Program-made: the position numbers and the translations under genes
In this document: positions 11,155 to 22,942 of the stretch, piece by piece
How the letters are laid out: every line of letters starts with the position of its first letter
Position numbering within the stretch: the first letter of the stretch is position 1
Assembly: GCA_027604505.1 (NCBI GenBank)
Contig: JADIIX010000023.1
Span: forward strand, 62,001-126,000
Reading direction: 5' to 3'
DNA: 64,000 nucleotides
DNA from: Gonapodya sp. JEL0774
Lineage: Eukaryota > Monoblepharomycota > Monoblepharidomycetes > Monoblepharidales > Gonapodyaceae
Notes under the pieces: generated by a model
What the model saw: the letters and a program-made list of their open reading frames with translations, nothing else
What the model was told of the DNA's origin: nothing
Database searches by the model: none

Positions 11155-14103
11155 ATGGAACCACCCCTGCCGATCGTGGCGGGAATCCACGGGTTGAGCG
11201 CCATTATACTGGGTTTGATCTCGCTAGTGACTATTGTGGTGATTCTCGTTATATTGGTTCGGGTCGTGCCAAACCGTGAGTTGGTTCATTTCAATTCAAT
11301 GTGCATTCACGGCCAGGACCGTGATCAAGAGGACAATTCGATTGCGTGACGAGGTTTTTGAAGTGGTCGCGTTGAATAGGGGAATCCTGCTCCATCGCAG
11401 CAAATCGCAAGTTCACAGAGGAGCTTCTCTGATCAGCCAGGCCGCATTCAGAATTGTGGCGCTATGTACAAGGCATCAGGCTTTCGATAAGCAATTGGTG
11501 AAGCCGGTAAATTGCGGAATTTCTCTGTATTGGCATTGTGGGCATTGGGTTGAGTTCGAGGACCCCATTGTTGCACCACTTCCCTGCTGCGGGCCGAAGT
11601 CATCGCATAATCTGTGCCCATTCTGGTTACCTCTCTTTCATTAGGTGCTGTGCTGGCAACCCGATTGCGCAGACGTCGTCCACATTGGAATCACGTTTGG
11701 TCCACGACACAACCTCAAGACACACCAAATCCTGTTTGCTCCGCGTGCAGAAAGCCCGTGACATCCTCTCTACAGGCTTATTCGTGTCTTATTTGTGCCC
11801 GCTCGGCTCACTCGGCTCACCTGGACTTAGTTGATGCAATCCAATGCAAACGAACCTCGCATCCGGAGCTTCCCTCTCCTCAAACTCCCAAACTACCTCC
11901 GCCCCATCACCACTGGACACTCGGAAATATATCTACGAACACGCGTTGTGATTTGTGCTGGCAGCCTTGCCACGATTCCTCCAGACCCACACTCGGTTCT
12001 AGGTGTCTCTGGTGCGGCGCGGCCGTTCACCCAGATTGCTTCAAGGCGGTTGAAACCGCAGTATGTCCCCTAGGCGAGGTTCCAGAGGCTGTGATTGACC
12101 CGCGGTGGGTCGTTGGCGGATCCGGCGTGGTTTCGGCAATGATGGTTGGAAGATTGGATGAGGGATTGAAAGATAACAACCACGGACGAGAAGGAGGACT
12201 TGCTGGCACTGCAGGAAGCGGACATGGCACTCTTCCCGGCAACAAACCAGCCCAGGATGAACACCCCTCCCAAAACAAATCCCCAGTTACACATCTGACC
12301 AACTTGTATATTCCGACTCTTCCACGGACTACCACCCCTGTTCTCGCTGTGGTTAATCCCCGCTCTGGAGCTGGTTCAAATAGCTCACCGGCTCTTCTCC
12401 GCCTCCTGTACGCTCTACTGAACCCATGCCAAGTTTGTGATTTATCTCGTGAAAAGCCACAGAAATTTTTCCGGTCATACTCTCCGGAAGTACTCAAAAG
12501 GTGTAGAGTCGTTGTTTGCGGGGGAGACGGAACAGTAGGTTGGATTGTCCAGGCCCTCACGGAGGTGTGCGGGGTAGACGATATGCCCCCAGTGGCGGTA
12601 ATGCCGACCGGTACAGGAAACGGTGCGACATGGTGCGACTATTTCTTTACCACTCATGAAACCTCACGATGCCTTCTTTCCAGACCTCGCAAACATCCTC
12701 CACTGGCCTCCACCGCCACACCCCCCTCCCCTCTTCTCTTATATCACCTCCATTCTTGAGGCAACTACTTTCCCTGTGGACCGGTGGAGGGTGACCATCG
12801 CGCCGTTGGAACCCACGTCCTCCTCTACGGTCTCCCTCCCAATGTTGTCTGGAATCAAAGCCCCAAAGGTCAAAGTCGTCTACGCAATGAATTACATTAG
12901 TGTAGGCGTGGACGCACATATTGCTTTGGCATTTCATGAAGCAAGGGAGGCGAGACCCGGATGGTTTCAGTGGCGGTGGGTGAATAAGGTATGTTATTAA
13001 ACGATGTTGTGGGACGATGGAGCAGCGCACCGTCCCTCGCCTTCCGACTGGCATGAGCGCATAGCATTTTCTAATTTTGGGAGGAAGATGTGACAGGCTG
13101 CATGTGGGACCAAATGTTCACAGTCTTTTGTGCTCAATTGCACCTTATCTACTCCCTCTCATCACTCTTGTCCATCGCACCAATCCAGCTCATATACGTA
13201 ATCATGGGAACACGAATTTTTGGCTATTCACTCCTAGCGACGCTCCTCCGCAAAAACTCCGCGTATGCAGCACGTGTTCGTGTTGGCCCTTCGCCGCCTC
13301 AGGGAACCACCGCTAGCCAATCAATGTCGGTGGAAGAGCAATTTGCAGATGCCACCGAAAACTCAACTGTGGAGGACTCTTCCCAAAAAGCTCGACCACA
13401 CCGGAAGCGCCACGTGTCTCCACAGGGAGTAAGACAGCGTGCGCATGCTGTCAGATCCTCAACGTCGTCGATTTCGTCCTCCTCCTTGCCGCCCTTACCC
13501 CCAACGTCTCGTACAACCTCGTCACCGCGCTCGCCTAGTCCATCCTCACCTCCTGCCCCGGACCTCTCACACATCGCCACACTAACCTTGAATGCCCACC
13601 CTGTTCCACTTGATGGCCTTGCTGGCCTCATACTCCAAAACATCCCCAGCTATGCCGGCGGCCGTCGCCTGTATCAACCGTCGCCGAATCACCCTGCACC
13701 GGACCCGTCTGATGGCTCCCTTGATGTGGTAGGTGTGTGGGGCGCGGTGCACATGGCAGTGAGCCTGGCTCACCTGGGCGGGCTCGAAGTGGTTGGCAGG
13801 GCCGGCGAGGTGGAGTTGGTGGTAAAACCGGGACAAGGTGGAGGCGTACCAATGCAAGTGGATGGAGAGCCATGGTGGCAAGATGATGAATGCAGAGTGA
13901 AAGTGGAGTGGGCTGGTAGGGTTGTAATGTTGCAGAAGGCCGGTGGAGAGGAAGAGGCCAAGAGTGAAGGAGAGGATGAGGTAGACTATGAAGGAGGAGA
14001 GAGGGGAAGATCCCTTGACAGTTTTCCCAGTGGGCTACCGAGGAGGTCAACATCCTTTATGGGTTTTCCCAATGACGGAGTAATGGATCGCTTCTTCTGG
14101 TAA
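11155..14103 (+). CDS. Diacylglycerol kinase with N-terminal membrane anchor (DGK-epsilon-like)
   Basis: Phosphorylates diacylglycerol to phosphatidate using ATP. Exons 11155-11275, 11644-12622, 12684-12988 and 13189-14103 join in phase. Exon 1 encodes a transmembrane helix (LGLISLVTIVVILVILVRVV) placed as in animal DGK-epsilon. Exon 2 has a basic stretch RLRRRRPHW, two C1-type zinc-binding units (the second with CDLCWQPC, CLWCGAAVH and DCF), then the catalytic start AVVNPRSGAGSN and the nucleotide loop VVCGGDGTVGWIV. GTGN is completed to GTGNDLANILHW across intron 2. The accessory domain shows DRWRVTI, NYISVGVDAHIAL, NKLIYVIMGTR (made by intron 3), GVWGAVH and MQVDGEPWW. A Ser/Pro-rich, basic insertion (about 13270-13560) interrupts the accessory domain, and the C-terminus is acidic. 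Intron 1 is long (368 bases). Confidence 0.92.
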
Positions 14104-14443
14104 TCGGCGTTGGAGTGCCTACTTTCGCTACTGCAATTCAATTGGAGTGTGGAGAGCTGCAACATGCATTCTGTCACATATATGCATATCATAGTGGACA
14201 TTACTTAGTCGTGACCGTTTACTTGCAAAGTTCCACAATAATTGTCATGATCACCGTCATCTGTCACAATTTCGTAATTTATTTGCACTCCTCGACAACT
14301 TCTATGCCAATGTCTAAGTAGAAACAGCACCCACTCGAAGCCCGCGCGGAATCAGTGGTGGCGATATTTTCAATGCCGCTCGCCCCGATGCACAGGCAGG
14401 CGGTCAGGAATTCACGCGAGTTTCATATCAAGCAACGACCAAC
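14104..14443. other. Convergent intergenic region
   Basis: About 340 bases between the 3' ends of the diacylglycerol kinase (+) and AHA1 (-). It is AT-rich with short stop-riddled frames, fitting shared 3' untranslated sequence. Confidence 0.5.
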
Positions 14444-16624
14444 TTAAAAGACCTACAAAGAGATGACGTGAGAGATCAGTCCGAACACACCAATATTGAC
14501 TGCTTGGACCGTTATTACTTACAGCTCCCCACCCGAAAATTCCTTTTATCGGATGCCAGAACTTCTTCTCCCATCCATCACTGTTCAAGACATAAAATTA
14601 TTATCACGACCTCACCTACACACACTAAAAACGCAAAGTCTACTCACGCGACCTCGTCTTTCTCTCCTATAGGAACCCCAGTCTGCACCAGTTTCAACTT
14701 CGTGCTCCCATCAAGCCGTTCCAAATCGATGGTCACAGTAGATAAGTGACCGGCAGCCCATGACGATAAACGCCAAGACAAGACAATACGTTGATTAGGA
14801 GTCTAGGGAGAAAATTGTGTTGAACTGTTGTCCCGACACACGCGCTTAGCGGCCAACCATTGCCAACGTACTAGCTCCTTGAACTCCCCACTGACATTAC
14901 CACCCATAACTTCGTATCTCCCTCCGACCCTCTCATCCACGCGGGCAGGTCCTCGCGTCCAGACCACCACCCTGCTCTGGTCTACGAGTGCTCGGTAAAG
15001 CTCCTCTGGTGCGCACACAAACTCAACCGTTTGCACAACGGTGGTGGTAGAGCCCTTCACAGTGGAGTCAGAAGCAGGTGTGGATTTGGCGGGGGATGGG
15101 GAGGACGATTTGCCGGGGTGTGTGGGAAGGACGGGATGTCCGACCATATCGTGTTTCTCGATGTAAACGTCCTTACGGTTGACTGGGCGGTCATAGTGAT
15201 GTAATTGGGTGGTTAACATCTGTTGTGGTACTGTCGGAGTTCTGCACGGCGTGATCACCACCACAAGTGTAGTGAGGCTCGTACAGTCTTACAGCCATCA
15301 TTTAACATTTTCATCACTCCAATATCACTCCAATGGACTCAGAAACTGATTCCAACTTGAATCTCTCGCGAAATTCACACCACAGATTTGCTTGACCCTG
15401 CATCATTATTCCACATCGGCCAGCAGCACACCAGTTGGGCAACTCACACTCTATCAAATCCTCTTGGAATTGGAAAATTCTCTTCCCCACCGCCGGAACC
15501 AACTTCTTCTTTATCAAGTCTCTGATCTTGCTGTCGGATGCTGCATCGCCGTCAATAGTTATTTGAGCCTGACCCTCCATGTCATCGGTATCTTGGTCGT
15601 TCATGCATTCAGGGAAGGTCACCCTACCGGTAAACTTGTCGCCGGCGGGGATTTGGGCTGCAATTTGAAGAGACGGTCACTGAGTCTTGAAACGAGACAC
15701 GAAGAATATGATCAAGAAGCGACAATGTATCCCATTACGAATCAAATTGACCTTCCAAGTGCCAAACTCAAGCATCTTATCCAATAATGAGCAGTACCGG
15801 CGTTGCTGTTGCCCAACTCGTCGCTCAATTCCAACACCATCAACTCACCCTCCCATGAAAAGTTCACGGCCAAGTCAAAGATTGTGATAAGTTTTCCTTT
15901 TCGTTGATTGAGTTCTACGTCGCCCGTAACGGAGGTGACCGTATTGACTTTGGCAGTGGTTCCATCTGCACCTTCCACTGAGACTTCCTTGAGGTTCGTC
16001 TTGAGGTAGTCCGAAGTCCATTGAGTGCAGTTCTTGGAAACCCTACATGTCGTGCGTTCAGGGAGGAAGGTCATACGGTCGATGTATTGTGGGGTTGGAA
16101 ATTGTTGTCAAGAATTTCAGTACGCAGGAACTCGAAAGTTACTTCACTGAAGCATAGTCATTTCCGACACAAAAAACACGTTGATAGCAACTCACCAGTG
16201 CCAGCTGTGTGATTTTCATCCGTGGTTCGAGAGTCCCGATTTTCATTGCAAATTGGAAGTGATCAGTAGGGCGGGTGAAGACCACGGTACAGAGACAAGA
16301 GATACAAGAACGTCATGATGGTTTAGGATAATGATGTACATGACCCATTGATGAGGGAGAGTTCGCGGTTAGCGAAAGATGGCACCCAGCGTTGTGAGAC
16401 GCACTTGTTGACATTCTTCCAGTTGGTCTGACCTGCTCAAGCCGTGTCAGCAAACAAAGAAAAGGCACAAAAGCCCGAGAAGAGTTTCAGTCAATGTGAG
16501 GCGTTGCCCCGATGAGAACCAGTTTGGAGAGCAGTGATCACGTTTTCGATGAAGGGCATTGAATGAAACATTGCTTTCACCATGAACATCTGGCTAAAAG
16601 CTCACCTCCATTTGCAGCAGACAT
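14444..16624 (-). CDS. AHA1: AHA1, activator of Hsp90 ATPase
   Basis: Cytosolic Hsp90 co-chaperone that stimulates the Hsp90 ATPase. The start is built from very small exons: 16606-16624 (19 bases, MSAANG), 16405-16432 (28 bases) and 16196-16204 (9 bases). Joined to the exon starting at 16042 they give TNWKNVNNWHWVSKNCTQW, the highly conserved AHA1 N-terminus. The N-terminal domain continues with RKGKLITIFDLAVNFSWEG. After a linker, the AHSA1-type C-terminal domain includes the start PEELYRALVDQ, the block GGNVSGEFKEL, then across an intron TPNQRIVLSWRLSSW, DGWEKKFWHPIKGIFGWGA, and a final 9-base exon coding VF and stop at 14444. Both AHA1 domains are therefore present and the family C-terminus is intact. 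The 5' exon set is inferred from phase and conservation. Confidence 0.92.
16196..16204 (-). other. AHA1: Nine-base micro-exon of AHA1
   Basis: On the minus strand the nine bases CTGGCACTG lie between an acceptor (atcacacag) and a donor (gtgagt). They supply the last base of Asn, then Trp, His and the first two bases of Trp, so the conserved NNWHW motif can only be made if this segment is spliced in. All three phases agree. Confidence 0.75.
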
Positions 16625-16964
16625 CTCAACACGCGATTCGACTCAGGAATGACAGGTAAGGATTGGAAAGGCGGCTTGAAGAAGTGAGTGGGATCAGGAG
16701 CGAAACTGGTCGAATTTCGGAAGAGCCATGCACAGGGATCAATACAAACAATCCGACAAATTCGCATTGCGGATCAGCTCATGCTAGGCTCATGCAGGCA
16801 ATCAGTATTTCAACCACAGAAGCTTGAGTCATCGACAGGATATTATTGGATTTACAGAATAATAATCGAACTGATTTTCGCGGAGTACCGCAGGGGGGTT
16901 ACCAAAAAATCAGCCGGGGATGCTGTGGACTGCCCGTAGCAAAACCATCAGTTCAGTTACAACC

Positions 16965-17791
16965 ATGAATAAACAGAAGCAAAAAGAGCCATCGCAGCCA
17001 TTTGTTGAGCAGGTGGAAACGCCAGCTGATGACGCCATCCATGTTTTGCTTGATGGTTCGCCAGACTCGAGGAGGACGACACCTGCACCAATCGTCACCT
17101 CTCTCTCCCCATCCCATGACCGGCGCATTGGCTTCACGATCGACAATCTCGTGACACCAGCAGAGTGTGAAGCCTTGATTCACCACACTGAACGCTTGGG
17201 CTACACTCAAGCGTTGCTCAACGTCGGTGGAGGCCGGCAGATACTCGCGACGGATGTAAGGAAGAGCTCGCGACGAATTGTGGATTCAGAGAGACTGGCA
17301 GCGGCGTTGTGGGAGAGAGTGGCGCCGTACGTTCCCCAGATGATTGGAACGGAGGTTGTGGGACTCAATGAGCGACTACGATTCCTGAAATATGAAAAGG
17401 GTGATGTCTTTCGGCAACACATGGATGGGCGATACATGGTATGTGATGAATTTTTTGTGTCATAGCATTGCGAACGTGATTGGAAGGCAGTGTTCTTCTT
17501 CCACAGCGCCCAGACAAATCTGCAGCGTCTATCCTGACACTTCAACTCTACCTTAACACAAACTTTACCGGTGGGGCAACCACCATGTGGTTCAAACCCA
17601 ATCGAGAAATCGATCTATTGGAGGACAAGACTCAAGAGGTGTGGTACGGGGTTGTCCCTGTGGTCGGCCGAGTGGCTATTTTCGACCACGATATTCTTCA
17701 TGAGGGGGCAGTGGTGGTCGAAGGCGTCAAGTATTCAATGAGAACTGATATCATGTACAAGTATTTCCCGCCAAGGAAGCCAGGTCGCTGA
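16965..17791 (+). CDS. 2-oxoglutarate/Fe(II)-dependent oxygenase, prolyl-4-hydroxylase-like
   Basis: Small non-haem iron dioxygenase of the 2OG-FeII_Oxy group; the target is unknown. Two exons (16965-17438, 17507-17791) join in phase 0 to give 252 residues. The double-stranded beta-helix iron triad is visible: His and Asp in FRQHMDGRY at the end of exon 1 and the distal His in FDHDILHEG. The Arg in SMRTDIMY is placed to bind 2-oxoglutarate. There is no signal peptide or ER-retention end, so a cytosolic or nuclear role is more likely than collagen hydroxylation. The ATG at 16965 follows accATGa. An in-frame ATG at 16920 would add 15 residues and is less likely. Confidence 0.88.
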
Positions 17792-18766
17792 GTAAATGCA
17801 GATTAGGATGTGAGAAAGGGCGGTCACATTTTGGAAACTGTGCGCGACAGCCATCAGTCACTGAAGCCGATCACCCAACTCAGCTCAACTTGTCTCCACC
17901 AAAAATACTGAAATAGCCAGTACATCAATCCTAACATAAATAAATATAAAATCATTAAATGCCGTGATTCCGGCTAAATTGTGAAAACTCATGGGATTTG
18001 GGTGCATTTAGCTGGTCTAGAGGTCCATTTTGGTGCTGACACAACTGTCACTCTTCATTATCAGAAAGCTACCAGCGAAATCAAAGCTTTCTTCCCATGA
18101 GTTTGTGATAGAATTGGGAGGTAAGGGGGCCCGGGTTCGGTGACCGATTGCTGTCGCGCACTTTAGATGCAAGAGAATGTGTTTCCAACATCTTTGCATG
18201 GGTGTCATGCATCTTCTTGTGATACTTGAGTTCTGCCCACTCTCTCCATCTGGTTTTTGGAAGGGGTACCATGTACATTCCTTTCCTCCTTGGTGAAGTC
18301 AGTTTTTGTTTTTGTAGATAGATTCCTGGGAGGTGGATTGAGTAAGAATATGTCGATGTCAATACAATTGACCAGACACATGAACTAGCGAGGTGCTGCG
18401 CATTAGGTCAGACAAGTGGGTGTAAAGTTCAATGCAGATGAGTGATGACGGTGCCATCATCCAGTAGTCATAGTACGATTGTAAATTTGAGTAGCTATTG
18501 GCAGTTGAATCAGCGGCTTACATATGTGGAAGGTTGGACCAACGGCAACGGGGCCGTTCAGTTGTTTCCGCCCGCAAGTTTCATCGGCAACCAACCGTTC
18601 AAGCACTGATTTCCACTGGCTCTCATTGCTCGGACGTGCTACCATATCCCAATCCAGATCAACTCGCAGCTGGAAAACCAACACGAACAGCGAACTCGGT
18701 GTTTCGCTTCCGAATTATCCGAAAAATTGCTTCCGCGATTCCTTGTTGGCCCTTCAACCCCGGACG
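17792..18766. other. Intergenic region, no supported gene
   Basis: Nearly 1 kb between the oxygenase stop and the MFS transporter start. A minus-strand frame at 18017-18362 is open for 93 codons but starts with TTG, is rich in Lys/His/Ser without domain resemblance, and lacks splice context, so it is not called. The last 270 bases are open in two plus-strand frames, probably 5' untranslated sequence of the transporter. Confidence 0.45.
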
Positions 18767-21354
18767 ATGTCCCAACCCAATCCCGATCAAGAAGATCGCA
18801 AAGATCGGAACATTCCACAATCCGATTCGGCGATGCCTCCTCCTGCATCCCCGTCGCTCTTCCGCTCAATGTCTACCACCATTTCCAAATCCTACTCCTC
18901 CGTCTCACCCGCATACGCCAGTGCTGATTCCATATCTTCGGGCAGAAAATCGCTTATGCTCTTGGTCCTCACCGTTTACGCATTTGCAGGGAGTGCCGCG
19001 AATGTTATGGTGAATCCATCCCTCCTGGCCATAGAGACCGACTTGAAGTAAGCTTTTGTGAATCATGGAATGAAAAGAACGAGTGTGCTGGGTGATTAGG
19101 GGGTTGGGAAGCCAAGCACATTCAGAAACTCATGATTCCTCATCGGTTATCTTCAGCACTTCTGCGCAGGCGGTCAACTCCTCAGCAAGCGTGGCCAGCT
19201 TCATGACCGGCGTGGCCCCCCTCTTTTGGGCACCGCTCGCAGATGGTGAGATATTGCCTTCAATCCAGTAATCTGGATCCCGTGATGGAGCTCTTTATCC
19301 CATACCATATTCACTTTGGATCACTCGCAACCTCCACTCATCAGCTCGCGGTCGCCGGTTCACATGTCTGATTAGCGGTCCTATTGGTATTGCCGCGTGC
19401 TTGATTGGCGTGTTTGTCCCCAATATCGGACTGTACTATGTCGCGCGCATTCTGCAACAAATTGGAAGCTCTGCGGTACTGGTAGCTGGTGCAGGGACGA
19501 TCGCGGACATTTTCCCCCGTGAGAAAAGGTAATGGAATGATGGCGATGCCTCGCGTGTCAGCCTGATGCGGCGACTTGCCTTTGATCATCACTGACGTGT
19601 ATCATTCAACTAGAGGCTCAGCGTTGGGCCACTTCTACTTGGGCCTCACCGGTGGTGCTGCAGTGGGTCCTGCGTTAGGCGGAGTTATTGCCCAGTACCT
19701 TGGAGGCTGGAGAGCCACGTTTGTGTTCGCGTCAATATTTTGTGAGTTGGACGAGGCGTGTCACTCGTGCCCGCTGTCATTTGCGGTGTCTCCTCATTGA
19801 CTGGATTTTAAACGTAGGGACCGCCATATATCTGCTGCTGGTTCTCTTAATCCCAGAAACTCTTCCAAAGCAAGCCCTGGGCGTGGCGGCAAGCCGTGAC
19901 AGCCCATTGCGAGTTTTGCAGATGAGTGAGTTTTGTGTGCGGTAATGCAACATCCCAAAACTTTCGTTGGAGCTCCAAGCTGCATTTCAGATTTCAACAA
20001 AGCGGTACTCGCAATTGTTTTACTCAATGCGACTACGTTTGGCGTTCTTTTCACCATTAATGTCACGATTGCGAGAGACTTGTAAGGATATCCATCCACA
20101 AATTGTTTCGTCCATTCTCCCACTTCGCACTAGTGACAGTATTCCCTCTCAAACTTCCCAGTCCAACATTCTACGGATTCTCCATATCACAGGCGGGATA
20201 CGTCCAATTATTTATGGGCAGTGGGATGCTTCTGACGACATTTGTGTCGGGGGTGAATACGCGATCATGCCACCTTTTGCACTCCTCCACTCACAAGTTT
20301 AAAAAACCTTCCTCAACTCAATCAGTACATGACCGACACAGCTGTTCGTACGTGGAAAGCACGCCGACACGGCGTAGCGGTACCTGAAGATCGCCTCCGC
20401 AATTCGTGGGTCCCACTTACGGTGTTGGTTCTCGGGTGCTTAGTGAGTCCAACCCACAACAAAAAGAACCTTGGAATACAGAAATTTCGTGCCACTATTT
20501 TAATATCTTTTTATTCCTAGATTCACGGGTGGTCGATTCGGTATAGGGGTGAGTGTAATTTCTTGCGGTAAGCGTGACACTGTCTGAAAATATGCTTCCT
20601 ACCCATCCAGCTCATTGGACTGTTCCCGCAGTTGGTGCATGGTGTGTCATCGGCTGATTTAATGGAACCGAATATTCGACCTAAACTACTTATACGTAGG
20701 CTGACAGGGTTCGGGATGATGGGATTGTAAGTGCGCTTCGGAGCAATGCCTCATTATACACCATTCATAACTATCGTTCCCGTTCCAAGCGGCACACCCT
20801 TAAACTCTTACCTCATTGACTTGGTGGGTCCCATGGTTTTCGTCAACGCCGAGAGGGTGCCATTTTACGCCTTCCGTCATAAGTTCGCAACCAGGGCTGC
20901 CTCAATTATCGCAGCCGCCAACTTTCTTCGATTCACTTTTGCTTCGCTTGGGCCTTTAATAATGTGCGTGAAATTTGCTGGACTGTTGTTCACTGCGAAC
21001 TTCAAGGTTCCTTTCGACTCGTTACTCAGTGCGCCCGCATACGATCACATTGGGAGCGGGTGGCTGTACACGATATGGGCCATCGTCAATTTCTTTGCAT
21101 TTCTTTGTGTGGTGTGGGTTATGGTAAAAGGGACGGTCTATCGATCAACTGTTGAACCATGGAAATCCAGTCCCGCGACCGCGATGCAAGCACGCGCGGT
21201 GCTTGGAACCCATGTTACCGATGCAGAGCGTGGAGAAAGGGAGGGTGGTGAGACAGGATCCCCACTTGTGAAATCGCTAGGAGGTGGCCTTGCCGAGATA
21301 TCTGTTTTAGACTCTGACACAGGGGACGTGGCCGGCAAAAAAGGGGAGCGATGA
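18767..21354 (+). CDS. Major facilitator superfamily transporter (drug:H+ antiporter-like)
   Basis: Polytopic membrane exporter of the DHA1-like MFS group; the substrate is not deducible. Exon 1 (18767-19047) has a Ser/Pro-rich cytosolic N-terminus, then the first membrane helix (LMLLVLTVYAFAGSAANVMV). Across an intron come NTSAQAVNSSASVASFMTG and APLFWAPLADARGRR, the latter containing the family motif A (G-x-LAD-x-x-G-RR type) created at the next splice. Later segments include EKRGSALGHFYLGLTGGAAVGPALGGV (motif C region) and LLLVLLIPETLPKQ, which ends the first half of the fold. Further exons between 19960 and 20730 carry helices 7-10, and the last exon (to 21354) ends in a charged tail. There are at least eight introns, and those after 19740 are only approximate. 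Confidence 0.85.
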
Positions 21355-21444
21355 TAGCACTCGAGACATATGTACAGCGACTCTAATTTGTAAATACGAA
21401 TTTGTTTCGGCGGAGCAAGCCAACGGCCGATCACCAAAGTGAGG

Positions 21445-22942
21445 ATGTCCGACAACATGCACACTCTTCCAAGCGGTGGCGTTTGCCTAGCATCATCCCT
21501 ATCATACAAAACATCAACTCCCAGTAGATATCTGCATATTGCTTGGTATTCCTCCGGTCATGGTGTGCAATCTTCTATCTCCGTTCCTGCGTTCAAAGGT
21601 TCCCACTGAGACCTTCTCACTCGGACAGGATTCGGGCATGCGGTACGCTCTTCTATCTCAGTTCGAGCTCTTCTTGTGCGTGGCCATCGCGTTACAGTTT
21701 CAACGTCCGCCCCTGCTTTCCTGTTTTCGGATATTGCACACGAATTTCCAGATACATTTGCATTCCGATCGATTCAAGTCGACACCGGTGTTGTGCAAAC
21801 GGACGCTGTAACCGTAGACAGATCAGCTACTCTAGCTCGTTTTGTTGAGTTTCTTCAACCGGGATCGGCAGCCGATCAGTTTTTGGAGACGGAACCGATA
21901 TGGCTGCACGAGAATACGGTAGATGTTGTCGCTGTTGATGCTCCGTACCTCCCACTTTCTGCCTCCAGGAAGGCTGGTATTCTGTCCGTCATTGTATCCA
22001 ATTTCACTTGGGATTCAATTCTGGAGCATCTGGCTGACGGGATTCACAAATACTTGGTCAAGCAGGTGACCACAATGTACAAAGACGCAAACTATCTCAT
22101 TCGGTGAGGATTTACATGCAAAGGCAAGGCGCTTGTGAGGGCCTCTCTGCCACATCTTGCCGTTCCGCCGATCGCCATTGCTTCTCACAACAGTGTTCAG
22201 CATGGGCGGTGAAATTTCCATCCCGTCTTTTCCTAAACCAGCGCCTCCACGCTCGCTTGACATTCCGCTTGTCGCTAGAGTTCCTCGGACCCCTCCTTCA
22301 GTCACTCGCAACCGGCTTGGTATTTCATCGTCCTTTCGAATTCTATTGGTTGCATTCGGAGGTCATGATCTGCGACATGCTCTCTCTGGAGGTGATGATG
22401 TACTCCCAGATGGTTGGATTGCTGTTGTTGTCGGGCCGGCGGGCAAGTTGTCAACGAGTGGACATGGCCGCCGGTTTATGGTTATTTCGGATCCGACAGA
22501 ATTTGTACCTGATCTGGTTTCTTGTGCTGATGTGGTACTCGGCAAGCTTGGATACGGTACTTGCAGTGAAGGTGCGTTTAACCAACACAGTTTTACTACC
22601 TGGTCTCAGATTCCGACTGTAAATATCTGGGAACAGTACTTGCTCTCCACAAACCTCTTTTGTATGTCCCGCGTCCCGATTTTGTGGAGGAGGCAGGACT
22701 GCTCCGCCTCATGCAACAACACGGTGGGTTTGCATGACCTCTGGAAACGTCAGAGTCGAGCTTTATAGACCTGTTTCATTTCAGGAAAGGCTGTGGAGAT
22801 GCCCTGGCCAGATTTTAGCGAAGGTCGATGGAAGCTCTATATTGAGGAGGCCGCGCTTTGGAACGGTGTGCCTCAGGAGAAAGTTGTAATTGGGGGAGAG
22901 GTCGCCATAGTGGAGTCATTAGAACGATGGGCTGGACAGTAG
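21445..22942 (+). CDS. Glycosyltransferase related to the N-terminal half of L-arabinokinase
   Basis: GT-B fold protein resembling the glycosyltransferase-like region that precedes the GHMP kinase in plant L-arabinokinase; here it stands alone. Exon 1 (21445-21562) joins exon 2 (from 21629) to form AWYSSGHGFGHAVR, the family N-terminal loop. Then follow HRVTVSTSAPAFLF, GVVQTDAVTVDRSATL, and the nucleotide-sugar half with FGGH, ADVVLGKLGYGTCSE, PLLYVPRPDFVEEAGLLRLM and a WPDF ending. The stop is at 22942, after about 420 residues. No GHMP kinase motif (PxxxGLGSSAA type) follows: the next gene is on the other strand, so this is not simply a truncated window view. Substrate and acceptor are unknown. 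Either ATG at 21445 or 21457 could start it. Confidence 0.82.

Noticed and set aside
12027-12560. Minus-strand 177-codon frame
   Set aside because: It is opposite the C1 and catalytic exons of the diacylglycerol kinase and has no domain resemblance.
18017-18362. Minus-strand 93-codon frame in the gap before the MFS transporter
   Set aside because: TTG start, Lys/His-rich composition, no splice context and no recognisable family.
21445-22942. Calling the glycosyltransferase a full L-arabinokinase
   Set aside because: The GHMP kinase half is absent and the next gene is on the opposite strand.
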